A DNA stretch of 18,612 nucleotides from CAYUYM01 sp964449305 (GCA_964449305.1 CAYUYM010000053.1:1-18612), one strand, 5' to 3'. Shown: positions 7,701-15,445, counted from the first letter of the stretch. The notes: generated from the letters alone by a model not told the origin. Translations and numbers: made by a program.

Positions 7701-9722
7701 ATGAGTTCAGATCAACCCAACACACAGGATTCGTCCGGCGCCATCACTGGACAAACGGCATCGTCGCACCCCCGCCCTCGCAAGATCGGTCGCATCGTCA
7801 GCATCCGCGGTCCCGTGGTGGAGGTGGACTGCACCTCGTCCCAACTGGTGCCCGACATCTACAACTGCCTCGAAGTGGGGTACGACGGGCGCTTCCATCC
7901 CGGCGACTGGCCGGGCAGGCGCAGTGCGGATGGCCCGCAGGTGAACCTCCCGCACACGTCGGTCACCAGCACCCTGCGTCGCCCCGTGACCATGGAAGTG
8001 CAGGCGCACATCGGCAACAAGCGCGTGCGTGCCATTGCCCTCGACGCCATGTTCGGCCTCGGCCGCGGCATGGAGGTGTGGGACATGCAGACTCCCATGA
8101 CCTTTCCGGCATGCACAGAATCTCTCGGGCATCTGTTCAACGTCAAGGGCGAGTGCATTGATGAGAATCCCGGACAGTTTGCGGAGGCGGCAAAAAAGGA
8201 GGAACAGGAAACCAGGAAATCAGTTCTCAAACCCATTGTCAGTGAGCCGCTGCCGTACAATGAGATTGCTGCCAACGACACCATCATGTGGACGGGTATC
8301 AAAGTGATTGATCTTCTGGCACCGTTTGCCGAGGGCGGGAAGATCGGCCTCTTTGGCGGAGCTGGCGTGGGCAAGACAGTGTTCATGCGCGAGCTGATGA
8401 ACATTTTTTCCACGATGGACGCCCGTACGGTCTATGGCGGCATTGGTGAGCGCGTACGCGAGGGGAATGAATTGTGGAAGGAAATGTCGAAAGAAGAAAA
8501 GGCCCAATCCGTGCTTGTCTTTGGTCAGATGAACGAACCACCCGGTGCGCGCTTCCGCGCCGCAGCCTGCGCCGTGACGCTTGCAGAGTATTTTCGGGAT
8601 CATGACACCGATGACAATGGCAAGGAAAAAAAAGATAAACGTGTACTGCTTTTCCTCGACAATATATTCCGCTACATCCAGGCGGGATCGGAACTCTCCA
8701 CACTGATGGGCCGCATGCCCAGCGCCGTAGGCTACCAGCCAACACTGGAAATGGAAATCGGTGACATCGAGGAACGCATCGTCTCGTCAACATCCGGCAG
8801 CATTACGTCCATCCAGGCCATCTATGTCCCTGCCGACGATCTCACCGATCCTGCGCCCACAGCCATCTTTTCGCATCTTGATGCGAAGATCGTGCTCTCG
8901 CGTGATATCGCCGAGAAGGGTTTGTACCCATCGGTTGATGCCATCGAGACATCGTCACGGACAACCATCGGAATGTTTTCTGAAGCAAAGGATCCTTACT
9001 TCCTCAAGGGCCAAAGTCTGGAGACTTACCGAAAAGGCTTGGAAAAAGCCGAAAGTATGCCCGACAACAAGGTTTCCAAAGATCGCCTTATCGATACAGC
9101 TCTTGTTATGGTGGAGAACTTCCTTCGTGCCATCAGGCCATTGTTGCGTGGAAAAATACCGAGCCGATCAGTGAATTTCAGCCAGTTTACGACGAAGCAG
9201 GATATCGGGCTTGCAGATGATGGTGCACACATTCATCTCATCATTGCGGACAAGGTGCGGGAGCTCCTCTCGAAGAACGTCGAAATCGAGGCAACGGTCA
9301 AGCTCCTTGGCGAAAGCGCACTCGACACTGACCAGCGCGAGATTTTTGACAAGGCCCGCCGCATTCAATATTTCTTTTCACAGCCCTTTGGCGCCGCTAG
9401 CGACAAGGCTGGCACCAAGGCCAAGCGTGTTGATCCCTGGCTGACGCTATACAGCTTTTTCTGTCTGGCATATGACAAGCGTTTCTGCAAAATATCTGTG
9501 GAGCAATACAAGGGCAAGGGCAGCATCTTTGATGTGGATGAATTTGGGAAACTGTTGGAGGGTAAATCAAATCAATCTGCTGAAGTCAATGACAAACAAA
9601 CCGATGTTGAAAAAGCGTTTTTCGAAGTTTACAATGGAGCTGAGGTTCAACAGCGCTTTGAATCGTTGTTTCAATCCCAGTATGCTATTCTGGTAGAATT
9701 GCTGGGGGACAGCAATGGATGA
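7701..9722 (+). CDS. atpD: F1-type ATPase beta subunit, enlarged and divergent
   Basis: The protein has 673 residues, against about 460-480 in the family. An N-terminal beta-barrel (KIGRIVSIRGPVVEVDC) leads to the nucleotide-binding domain. This carries the Walker A GGAGVGKT (219-226), GGIGERVREGNEL with the catalytic glutamate E250, Walker B LLFLDNIFR (D320), and the strongly conserved segments SAVGYQPTL and IYVPADDLTDPAP. All residues needed for ATP hydrolysis therefore appear present. Departures from the family are an extra segment of about 78 residues after SSR (R420), replacement of DELSEED by SALDTDQ (539-545) before RRIQYFFSQPF, and a rewritten C-terminus of about 110 residues. The frame also extends upstream of 7701 inside the previous gene, but the barrel begins only after this ATG. 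No clear Shine-Dalgarno is visible. The gene is probably cotranscribed with both neighbours. Confidence 0.95.
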   Translation: MSSDQPNTQDSSGAITGQTASSHPRPRKIGRIVSIRGPVVEVDCTSSQLVPDIYNCLEVGYDGRFHPGDWPGRRSADGPQVNLPHTSVTSTLRRPVTMEVQAHIGNKRVRAIALDAMFGLGRGMEVWDMQTPMTFPACTESLGHLFNVKGECIDENPGQFAEAAKKEEQETRKSVLKPIVSEPLPYNEIAANDTIMWTGIKVIDLLAPFAEGGKIGLFGGAGVGKTVFMRELMNIFSTMDARTVYGGIGERVREGNELWKEMSKEEKAQSVLVFGQMNEPPGARFRAAACAVTLAEYFRDHDTDDNGKEKKDKRVLLFLDNIFRYIQAGSELSTLMGRMPSAVGYQPTLEMEIGDIEERIVSSTSGSITSIQAIYVPADDLTDPAPTAIFSHLDAKIVLSRDIAEKGLYPSVDAIETSSRTTIGMFSEAKDPYFLKGQSLETYRKGLEKAESMPDNKVSKDRLIDTALVMVENFLRAIRPLLRGKIPSRSVNFSQFTTKQDIGLADDGAHIHLIIADKVRELLSKNVEIEATVKLLGESALDTDQREIFDKARRIQYFFSQPFGAASDKAGTKAKRVDPWLTLYSFFCLAYDKRFCKISVEQYKGKGSIFDVDEFGKLLEGKSNQSAEVNDKQTDVEKAFFEVYNGAEVQQRFESLFQSQYAILVELLGDSNG

Positions 9723-10410
9723 GCGGGGTCCTATTCTCACATACCTGTTCCATGAGGCTGATGAGGAATATCCAGTTTTTGTGTGGGATGAGTTATGGGA
9801 TCAGCAAAAGGAACACGAGACCGGTCCAACGTCCAAGGAAGAACCGAATTTCCTGCCGTATACCATTCCTTCCGCTTGGGGGACCACTCAACTGGCTCAA
9901 CTATGCAAGTATCCGCCAAAGGATGTAAAACTTGGCTCCTATGCAGACAAGAAAGTGACCGGGTCCAGCACTCAAACAAAGCAGCGCAAGGATTCACCGC
10001 TGCTGCTGGAGGTGGCATGGTGTCTTGTGCCGATCATGCCTGCGCCTGAAGGTTCAAGGGGTGATATCAGCCGGACACATTATCCTCTGCTGCCTGGACA
10101 TGCCCCACAGTTCGGCTTCATTGAAGGGGGAGCGATTTTTGCCAGAGCCGCTGATGGGCAGTTGCTGGTTGTTCCATGTGCCTCCGGTTGGTATTCGATG
10201 AATGCTGGCACGGCGCAGGAGGATGAAGGCATGAGGCATGAGGCAGGTGGCAAGGGGCAGGAGGATGAGCTTGTGATCGTGCTGACGCGTGTTGATTTGG
10301 GCGTGAAACTCGCGTCTGAAATGCAGAAACGTTTGTTGGCGCTGGACTTCAGATTGGACAAGGGTTTTCAAGAAAGTCTTATGCAAACTGTGGGGGCGAC
10401 ATGGATGTAG
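9715..10410 (+). CDS. atpC: Divergent F1 epsilon subunit
   Basis: The 231-residue protein overlaps the end of beta by eight bases, the position atpC takes after atpD in many genomes. The family hallmark LPGHAP is present at residues 126-131. It is preceded by a strand (LLLEVAWCLVPIMPAPEG) and followed by FGFIEGGAIFARAADG, LLVVPCASGWYSMN and DELVIVLTRVDLG, matching the strand order of the epsilon beta-sandwich. A short C-terminal helical stretch (KLASEMQKRLLALDF) follows. Epsilon is normally about 130-140 residues. Here about 95 acidic and polar residues precede the sandwich, and an insert rich in E, G and H sits before the last strand. In the family epsilon binds gamma and the c-ring and can inhibit hydrolysis. 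The overlap with beta suggests translational coupling. Identification rests on motif plus position and is good but not certain. Confidence 0.75.
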   Translation: MDERGPILTYLFHEADEEYPVFVWDELWDQQKEHETGPTSKEEPNFLPYTIPSAWGTTQLAQLCKYPPKDVKLGSYADKKVTGSSTQTKQRKDSPLLLEVAWCLVPIMPAPEGSRGDISRTHYPLLPGHAPQFGFIEGGAIFARAADGQLLVVPCASGWYSMNAGTAQEDEGMRHEAGGKGQEDELVIVLTRVDLGVKLASEMQKRLLALDFRLDKGFQESLMQTVGATWM

Positions 10411-10850
10411 CAGTATTCCTGAATTGGTTTGTCTTGGCCGGTTTCTGCGCGGTTTGGTCATTGCTGGCGTTGTTCTCCCTCTTCAAGGCTTGGCAGGGTC
10501 AGCATGCGGTGCTGGCCGACATCCGGATCGACGGCGGCGATCAGCCAGCGGTGATTCCGCACGCAGCGGAGATTGCTCCGAAGACAGATGATGAACAAAA
10601 ACGGTTCCTGTTGGCATGGTCGCGCAATCCGGGGTTGTTTCCCGGAACAACAGCGGAGGACTTTGCATGGCTCACCGCACCCGCGAGTGCTCCGCAGCAA
10701 GCCCCAACGGGTGGCGCGGGCACGCTGGATCCGAAGTACTCCCAGGCTGTCAGCGATTTTGGGGCGCGCATCCAGTCGATGAAGAAGCTGACCACCGTCG
10801 CATGCGTGCTCAGCCTCATCTTCCTTGCCATCGGTTTCATAGCCAAGTGA
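10401..10850 (+). CDS. 149-residue two-helix membrane hairpin in the place of the Fo genes
   Basis: The gene overlaps the end of the epsilon gene by ten bases. It has a hydrophobic helix near each end (about residues 5-28, FLNWFVLAGFCAVWSLLALF, and about 129-148, LTTVACVLSLIFLAIGFIAK), joined by a polar loop of about 100 residues rich in A, P and charged residues. Basic residues flank the loop on both sides (FKAW; RIQSMKK), so the loop should be cytoplasmic and both termini outside. Subunit c has the same topology, but this protein lacks the glycine-rich helix packing, the short polar loop and the carboxylate in the second helix. It also does not look like subunit a or b. I infer a membrane anchor or docking partner for the F1 part. 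Its true function is unknown. Confidence 0.8.
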   Translation: MDVAVFLNWFVLAGFCAVWSLLALFSLFKAWQGQHAVLADIRIDGGDQPAVIPHAAEIAPKTDDEQKRFLLAWSRNPGLFPGTTAEDFAWLTAPASAPQQAPTGGAGTLDPKYSQAVSDFGARIQSMKKLTTVACVLSLIFLAIGFIAK

Positions 10851-10866
10851 TGGAACCAAAGACACC

Positions 10867-11967
10867 ATGAGCAGCAAGCACATTCGCACCGAATATCTCT
10901 ACTGCCTTTTGAGGCAGCATGGAAACATGCATTTGGATACGATATGCATGAGCACCATTGAGCCAAATGCTGAAACGGCCGAAACGCAACAAACAGCTGA
11001 AAAGCATCCAAGCATCGACGCGCTTCATGCTGTGGAGAAACTGGCCGTGGATTCAATGGGGTCCAGGCAGCGCGAAACCCTTGGGATGCTGGAGGCAGCC
11101 GTTGACCACTTCACGCACATCGGCATCATGCCCCACACCAATTCGGAATACCTGCTGGCGCTGTTTCACCGTCAGCGCACACACGGCATCCGGCGCCGTG
11201 TGTTGTGCGCCGAATACGTCCATGCACTCATAGACGTTGCCTGCTTCCAGGAGTCTGAGCATGCAAACGAGATTGATGGGCGCGGCAATATCCACATCAC
11301 GATCGATCTTTTCAACGACCTCATGACAAAAGGTTGGAAGGTTCCTGTGATTTCATCTTCTGGAGGAAATTCTAGATCCTCAAGCGTGTACAACTCACAT
11401 GCGGACGTGGAGCACACAGAAACAGCCATAGATTATATCATCCGGAAAGGCAACGATGCACGTGAATCCCTTGCAACACGGGAGAAAACCGTTGTCGAAT
11501 TGCTTGAACGATACCGCACATCTGTACGTGGGGAGCATGCTGGCCATGTCTCCCATTATGTGCAAGGCATGCTTCGTGTGCTGATGATGCAGCGCAGGAT
11601 GCATCTTCTTCGTGATATCGTGGATATGTTTCTCCGCCTGCGCAAGGTGTTTGTCATCAGGGTTCATTCGCCCTTCGAGATTGAGGAACACAAGAAAAGG
11701 ACAATCAGCAATCTCTATAAAGCGTACTATTCCGCGTCCATGAAACTTGATCAGAACAAGATGATTGTCGATTTCACCATTAACTACAAGCCCTCCTCAA
11801 GTGACGGCGCTGACAAAGGGGCGATGGAATGTTACACCTCCGACGGCAACAAGCAGGAGGAATTGACATTTGCGATGAACCTTGTCAGGACCATGGTTCA
11901 GCCGGAGCATGTCAACCTGCTTATCAAGCGGCTCGAGGAGTGCCTCGCATCAACGACTATTAAATAA
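10867..11967 (+). CDS. Delta/OSCP-like stator protein with long unique N-terminal part
   Basis: The protein has 366 residues and no membrane segment or signal peptide. Residues about 240-310 (RRMHLLRDIVDMFLRLRKV, then FVIRVHSPFEIEEHKKRT, then MIVDFTINYKP) follow the pattern of the C-terminal part of the F1 delta subunit. That pattern is a helix ending near a glycine- or arginine-flanked LL, a strand of alternating V/I residues, S-x-x-P/F-x-[ED]-E, a helix, and then a strand before the end. The gene sits directly upstream of alpha and gamma, the classical atpH position. Delta is usually about 180 residues; the first 235 residues here are helical, polar and unrecognised. In the family delta caps the alpha3beta3 head and binds subunit b, for which no gene is visible. 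GC content is lower than in the alpha core. The start at 10867 has no strong ribosome binding site; it lies 17 bases after the previous stop. Confidence 0.6.
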   Translation: MSSKHIRTEYLYCLLRQHGNMHLDTICMSTIEPNAETAETQQTAEKHPSIDALHAVEKLAVDSMGSRQRETLGMLEAAVDHFTHIGIMPHTNSEYLLALFHRQRTHGIRRRVLCAEYVHALIDVACFQESEHANEIDGRGNIHITIDLFNDLMTKGWKVPVISSSGGNSRSSSVYNSHADVEHTETAIDYIIRKGNDARESLATREKTVVELLERYRTSVRGEHAGHVSHYVQGMLRVLMMQRRMHLLRDIVDMFLRLRKVFVIRVHSPFEIEEHKKRTISNLYKAYYSASMKLDQNKMIVDFTINYKPSSSDGADKGAMECYTSDGNKQEELTFAMNLVRTMVQPEHVNLLIKRLEECLASTTIK

Positions 11968-11987
11968 TCAGTCATACAAGGTCAGTC

Positions 11988-14267
11988 ATGAGCAACGATC
12001 CCAACATCCTCGTATTGCGAGACGTGGAACACCGACTTCGCGAATTTCTGGAGAAGGATGAGAACCAGGTTCAGACAGTACACTCTGCCACACCGCGCAC
12101 CGGTCATGTCACGGAGTTTGCCGATGGTGTGGCCCGCATCTCCGGGCTCGAGGATGTGCGCGTGGGGAGCAGGGTGCTGTTCCCGCAGTCCACGGTCCGC
12201 GCCAAGAACGTTGACGAAAGCGAGCCGGTGATCTACGGCATGGTGGTGGACATCGATGAATACGATGTCGGCTGCCTCGTGTTCGGGGAGGAGCGCTTCA
12301 TCAAGGAGGCGGATTTTGTCACGCTCGATGCGTACAAACCCCTGGCCCAGGCCGGGGCAGGGTTCCGCGATGGTGTGGATTTCCACAGCATCATCGACAC
12401 GGAAAGAAACGGCGGATCGGGGGAACCCGTCACCATCATGGTGTCCGACGAGATGCTCGGCACGGTGGTGGATCCATTGGGGCATCGTCTCGCCGATGAT
12501 TGCAGCCCGGGTGGAAACGGCACCCCATGGCGCGGCGTCGCCATGCCTTTGGAGCGTGCCTCGCTTGGCATCATCCACCGGCAGAAGATCGAATCCCCGC
12601 TGTTGACCGGCATCACTGCGGTCGACACCATGCTCCCCATCGGCTGCGGGCAGCGCATGCTCATCATCGGTGACCGGTCCACAGGGAAGACCAGCATCGC
12701 CGTGGACACCATCAAGAACCAGGTGGATGACAACACCATCAGCGTGTACGTGGCGATCGGGAAGAAGGCGTCCGAGGTGAAGCTTCTCCAGAATGAACTG
12801 GTGGCTGAACAGGGCAGGAAGAAGCTCAGGTACGTCATTGTCGCGGCCATGGCCAACGATCCGGCGCCGTTGATTTATGTGGCGCCCTTTGCCGGCATGG
12901 CCATTGCCGAGTACTTCCGGGACATCGGAAAGAAGGTCATCATCGTGTTCGACGATCTCACGCGTCACGCCGCGGCGTACCGCCAGATCTCGCTCATCCT
13001 CAAGCGCCCGCCGGGACGCGAGGCCTTCCCCGGCGATGTATTCTATCTGCACTCCCGTCTGCTCGAACGCGCCTGCCAGCCGGGCGGAGAGGTTCTGGAG
13101 GTTCGGTTGCGGACCATGATCGAGAACAATGGAAAGTGTGCGGCAGATCTCAAGCTCGAAGAAATCTATGCACCATATTTCGCTGATGGGACGGATGGCA
13201 TTGCGAAACAGCTCAAGGCCACGGGCAGCCTGACAGCATTGCCGATCATCGAGACCAAGCAGTCCGACTACTCCGCCTACATCCCCACCAACGTCATCTC
13301 CATCACCGACGGCCAGGTGTATCTGGACAGCGCGCTGTTCCTCGAAGGGCAACTCCCGGCCGTGAACGTGGGCATCTCCGTGTCGCGCGTGGGCACCTCG
13401 GCACAGCCGCCGTTCATGAAGCTGGTCGCCAGGAAGCTTCGCACCTCGCTCGCCAGCTTCCGCGACCAGGAGAAGTTCGCCAAATACGGCGTGACCGACG
13501 ACGCCGTGCAGCGCACCATCCGCTGGGGGCGCGTCACGCTCGCGATGCTCAAACAGGGACGCAACGCGCGGCCTCTGCTCGAGCAGATTGTGGCCACGTT
13601 CCTGGTCTCGGTGTCGCCGTTCAATCTCGTCTGGGAGAACGTTCACTTCTTTATGGACGATTACATCCCTGAGCCAAACGAGGAAACTCTACAGAACCCG
13701 AAGGCATTTGGAGAGAAAATTGGTGGCAAGAAATGCCCACCAATTAATGATGTGAAGGGCTACGTATTGAAGATTATGGACTTGAAGACACTTGAAGACC
13801 ATTCGCCAAAGGAAATCCCTGAGGAACTATGTTATCTCGATCCACTCGTCTATGGGATAAGCAAGCCTGATACATCAATGCGAGACCTCGTTGGGAATCC
13901 TGTCAACAATAAAGACATCGAAGATATGAAGATGAGATTGAAGCAGTTTGTCTCCTTTGTCAAGTTGACAAATGGAATATGTATCATGGATGATCAGCAA
14001 CTATCTCTTGGTGGATTACTTGAAACCTGCAATCTTGAATTCAAGAAAATTACTTTCATGTTTGAAGAGAAGCCGATAGAGATAGAATTGAAAGAGGTTG
14101 ACAAGAATATCCAACGGGACCAACTTAGCAAAGACGATAAAGAGAAACTCGAAAAAAATGAGGAGGAAAACAGATCCAAGGTTGATCATGTAAAATACCT
14201 TGGTTTGGCCTTACTCGATATTTACGCACGCAGGTTCTTCACCCAGAAGCAAGCCACGATAGTATAA
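11988..14267 (+). CDS. atpA: F1-type ATPase alpha subunit with internal insertion and C-terminal extension
   Basis: The protein has 759 residues, against about 500-515 in the family. An N-terminal helix and barrel (GHVTEFADGVARISGL) precede the nucleotide-binding domain. Walker A is GDRSTGKT (228-235; usually GDRQTGKT). FDDLTRHAAAYRQ (around D322), PPGREAFPGDVFYLHSRLLERA, ALPIIET, AYIPTNVISITDG and SVSRVGTSAQ, with the arginine finger R467, are all family hallmarks. About 38 extra residues lie between LLERAC and SLTALPIIET. After the usual C-terminal helical region (MLKQGRNARPLLEQI) about 140 additional residues follow. They are rich in K and E and are encoded by distinctly AT-richer DNA from about 13640. 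Alpha is normally the non-catalytic partner whose arginine finger completes the beta active site, and that role looks preserved. The stop overlaps the gamma start (TAATG). Confidence 0.96.
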   Translation: MSNDPNILVLRDVEHRLREFLEKDENQVQTVHSATPRTGHVTEFADGVARISGLEDVRVGSRVLFPQSTVRAKNVDESEPVIYGMVVDIDEYDVGCLVFGEERFIKEADFVTLDAYKPLAQAGAGFRDGVDFHSIIDTERNGGSGEPVTIMVSDEMLGTVVDPLGHRLADDCSPGGNGTPWRGVAMPLERASLGIIHRQKIESPLLTGITAVDTMLPIGCGQRMLIIGDRSTGKTSIAVDTIKNQVDDNTISVYVAIGKKASEVKLLQNELVAEQGRKKLRYVIVAAMANDPAPLIYVAPFAGMAIAEYFRDIGKKVIIVFDDLTRHAAAYRQISLILKRPPGREAFPGDVFYLHSRLLERACQPGGEVLEVRLRTMIENNGKCAADLKLEEIYAPYFADGTDGIAKQLKATGSLTALPIIETKQSDYSAYIPTNVISITDGQVYLDSALFLEGQLPAVNVGISVSRVGTSAQPPFMKLVARKLRTSLASFRDQEKFAKYGVTDDAVQRTIRWGRVTLAMLKQGRNARPLLEQIVATFLVSVSPFNLVWENVHFFMDDYIPEPNEETLQNPKAFGEKIGGKKCPPINDVKGYVLKIMDLKTLEDHSPKEIPEELCYLDPLVYGISKPDTSMRDLVGNPVNNKDIEDMKMRLKQFVSFVKLTNGICIMDDQQLSLGGLLETCNLEFKKITFMFEEKPIEIELKEVDKNIQRDQLSKDDKEKLEKNEEENRSKVDHVKYLGLALLDIYARRFFTQKQATIV

Positions 14268-15445
14268 TGGCCACGCTCTTTCATCTCCGACAGGAGCTGC
14301 AGCGCACCGAGACGCTCTCGACGATTGCCGACATCATGAAGGCGACGTCGAAGCAGCACTTCGCGCTCCTGCATCCGGCGGTCCTGTCGCTCGAGCACGT
14401 GCTGCAGGGCCTCGACTTCCACTACCGCAGCTTCTTCGCCGCAGTGCCGGACATCGGGCCGGTGGAGACGCCCGATGCCATCAGCAGGGCCGCGAATACG
14501 GTGGCGGCCCTCCTTCCGGTGGGGCTGGTGACACCATCCGCATCGAAGGACATGCCGGACGGGGCCACCGCGACGGCCGCCATCGAACGCGTGTGCCGGG
14601 TGGTGAACGACCAGCTTCGAACGCTGGCATCATCGAACGAGGATGTGGCCTCACCGGTTCGGCGCCTCATCATCACTGCGCAGACAGGGTTCTGCGGGGA
14701 GTTCGACCGGCGCGTCACGGCGGCAGTCGCAAAAACAGGGTCGCCGGTGAGCGGGACTGACATCGTTGTCGGGAGGAAGGGCGCGCAGATGCTGCGGCAG
14801 AAAGGATGCTTCGAGTATCCGAGGATCCAGGGCTCGCTCGGGGTCGATGCCGAAGGCAAGGCGAAGGCCTGGGCGGCGCCGCTGGGGCAGTTCACAGACA
14901 TGCTCATTGGCGCTGCGGACAAGGATGTTCGGGACTCACTTCTCGGCCGCATCTGCTCCGATCTCACCCGACTCGATGTGGTGTGCATCCGCCTCCAGCC
15001 CGCAGGGCTGCCCGGCAAACCCGGCAACGTGTACGATCAGCGGCCTCAGGGCAGCCTGGCCGGATCCATGTCGCCCCTCCTGCCACGAGTCAAGGGCCGC
15101 ACCCGGACCAGGCTGGATGGGCCACATCTTGCGTATGCGCTCCATGATCCGTTCGTCATCAACGATGCCTCGACGGAACCATACCGGATCAGCGATGATG
15201 CCAATATTCACGCGCTCATCCTCGCGACCGCAGTCATCATCATGCGCACCTACGCGCTGGTGGCCGGTTCTGCGGTGGAGGAGGCGCGCGCGCGCTTCAT
15301 CGCAATGAACCAGGCAGCGGACAATATCCGCGAGCACATCACCGCGACCAAGCTCACAATCGCCCGCACACGGCAGGCCATGATCACACGCGAGCTGGTG
15401 GAGATCATCTCCGGCGCGAAGGCCTATGAGGAAGCGATGAAGTAG
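14267..15445 (+). CDS. atpG: F1-type ATPase gamma subunit (central shaft), enlarged
   Basis: The protein has 392 residues, against about 285-300 in the family. The N-terminal helix (ETLSTIADIMKATSKQHFALL) and the C-terminal helix (IAMNQAADNIREHI to ARTRQAMITRELVEIISGA) match the two halves of the gamma coiled coil. The central domain contains TAQTGFCGEF (about 138-146), corresponding to the family's T-S-D-R-G-L-C-G-G-F, and a GRKG. Extra sequence of roughly 100 residues lies mainly in the first third and in the section before the C-terminal helix, on the globular foot that in ordinary enzymes meets epsilon and the c-ring. The gene starts at the A of the alpha stop codon (TAATG), implying coupled translation. 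GC content returns to high values exactly at this gene. Confidence 0.92.
   Translation: MATLFHLRQELQRTETLSTIADIMKATSKQHFALLHPAVLSLEHVLQGLDFHYRSFFAAVPDIGPVETPDAISRAANTVAALLPVGLVTPSASKDMPDGATATAAIERVCRVVNDQLRTLASSNEDVASPVRRLIITAQTGFCGEFDRRVTAAVAKTGSPVSGTDIVVGRKGAQMLRQKGCFEYPRIQGSLGVDAEGKAKAWAAPLGQFTDMLIGAADKDVRDSLLGRICSDLTRLDVVCIRLQPAGLPGKPGNVYDQRPQGSLAGSMSPLLPRVKGRTRTRLDGPHLAYALHDPFVINDASTEPYRISDDANIHALILATAVIIMRTYALVAGSAVEEARARFIAMNQAADNIREHITATKLTIARTRQAMITRELVEIISGAKAYEEAMK

Noticed and set aside
10401..10850. Candidate subunit c of an Fo rotor
   Set aside because: The topology is similar, but there is no carboxylate in the second helix, no glycine-rich packing and the loop is far too long.
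11982..13646. Long open frame on the - strand opposite alpha
   Set aside because: It mirrors the high-GC codon pattern of the real alpha gene and has no recognisable domain. Similar reverse frames opposite the CHAT and beta genes were rejected for the same reason.
7701..14267. Flagellar or type III secretion ATPase (FliI-like) or V/A-type subunits
   Set aside because: The motif sets (GGAGVGKT with PADDLTDPAP in one gene; GDRSTGKT with SVSRVG in the other) and the gamma and epsilon partners are specific to F1 beta and alpha.
7701..15445. Ordinary F1Fo ATP synthase or standard N-ATPase operon
   Set aside because: No genes for subunits a, c or b are present, and all F1 subunits carry large insertions not seen in standard enzymes.
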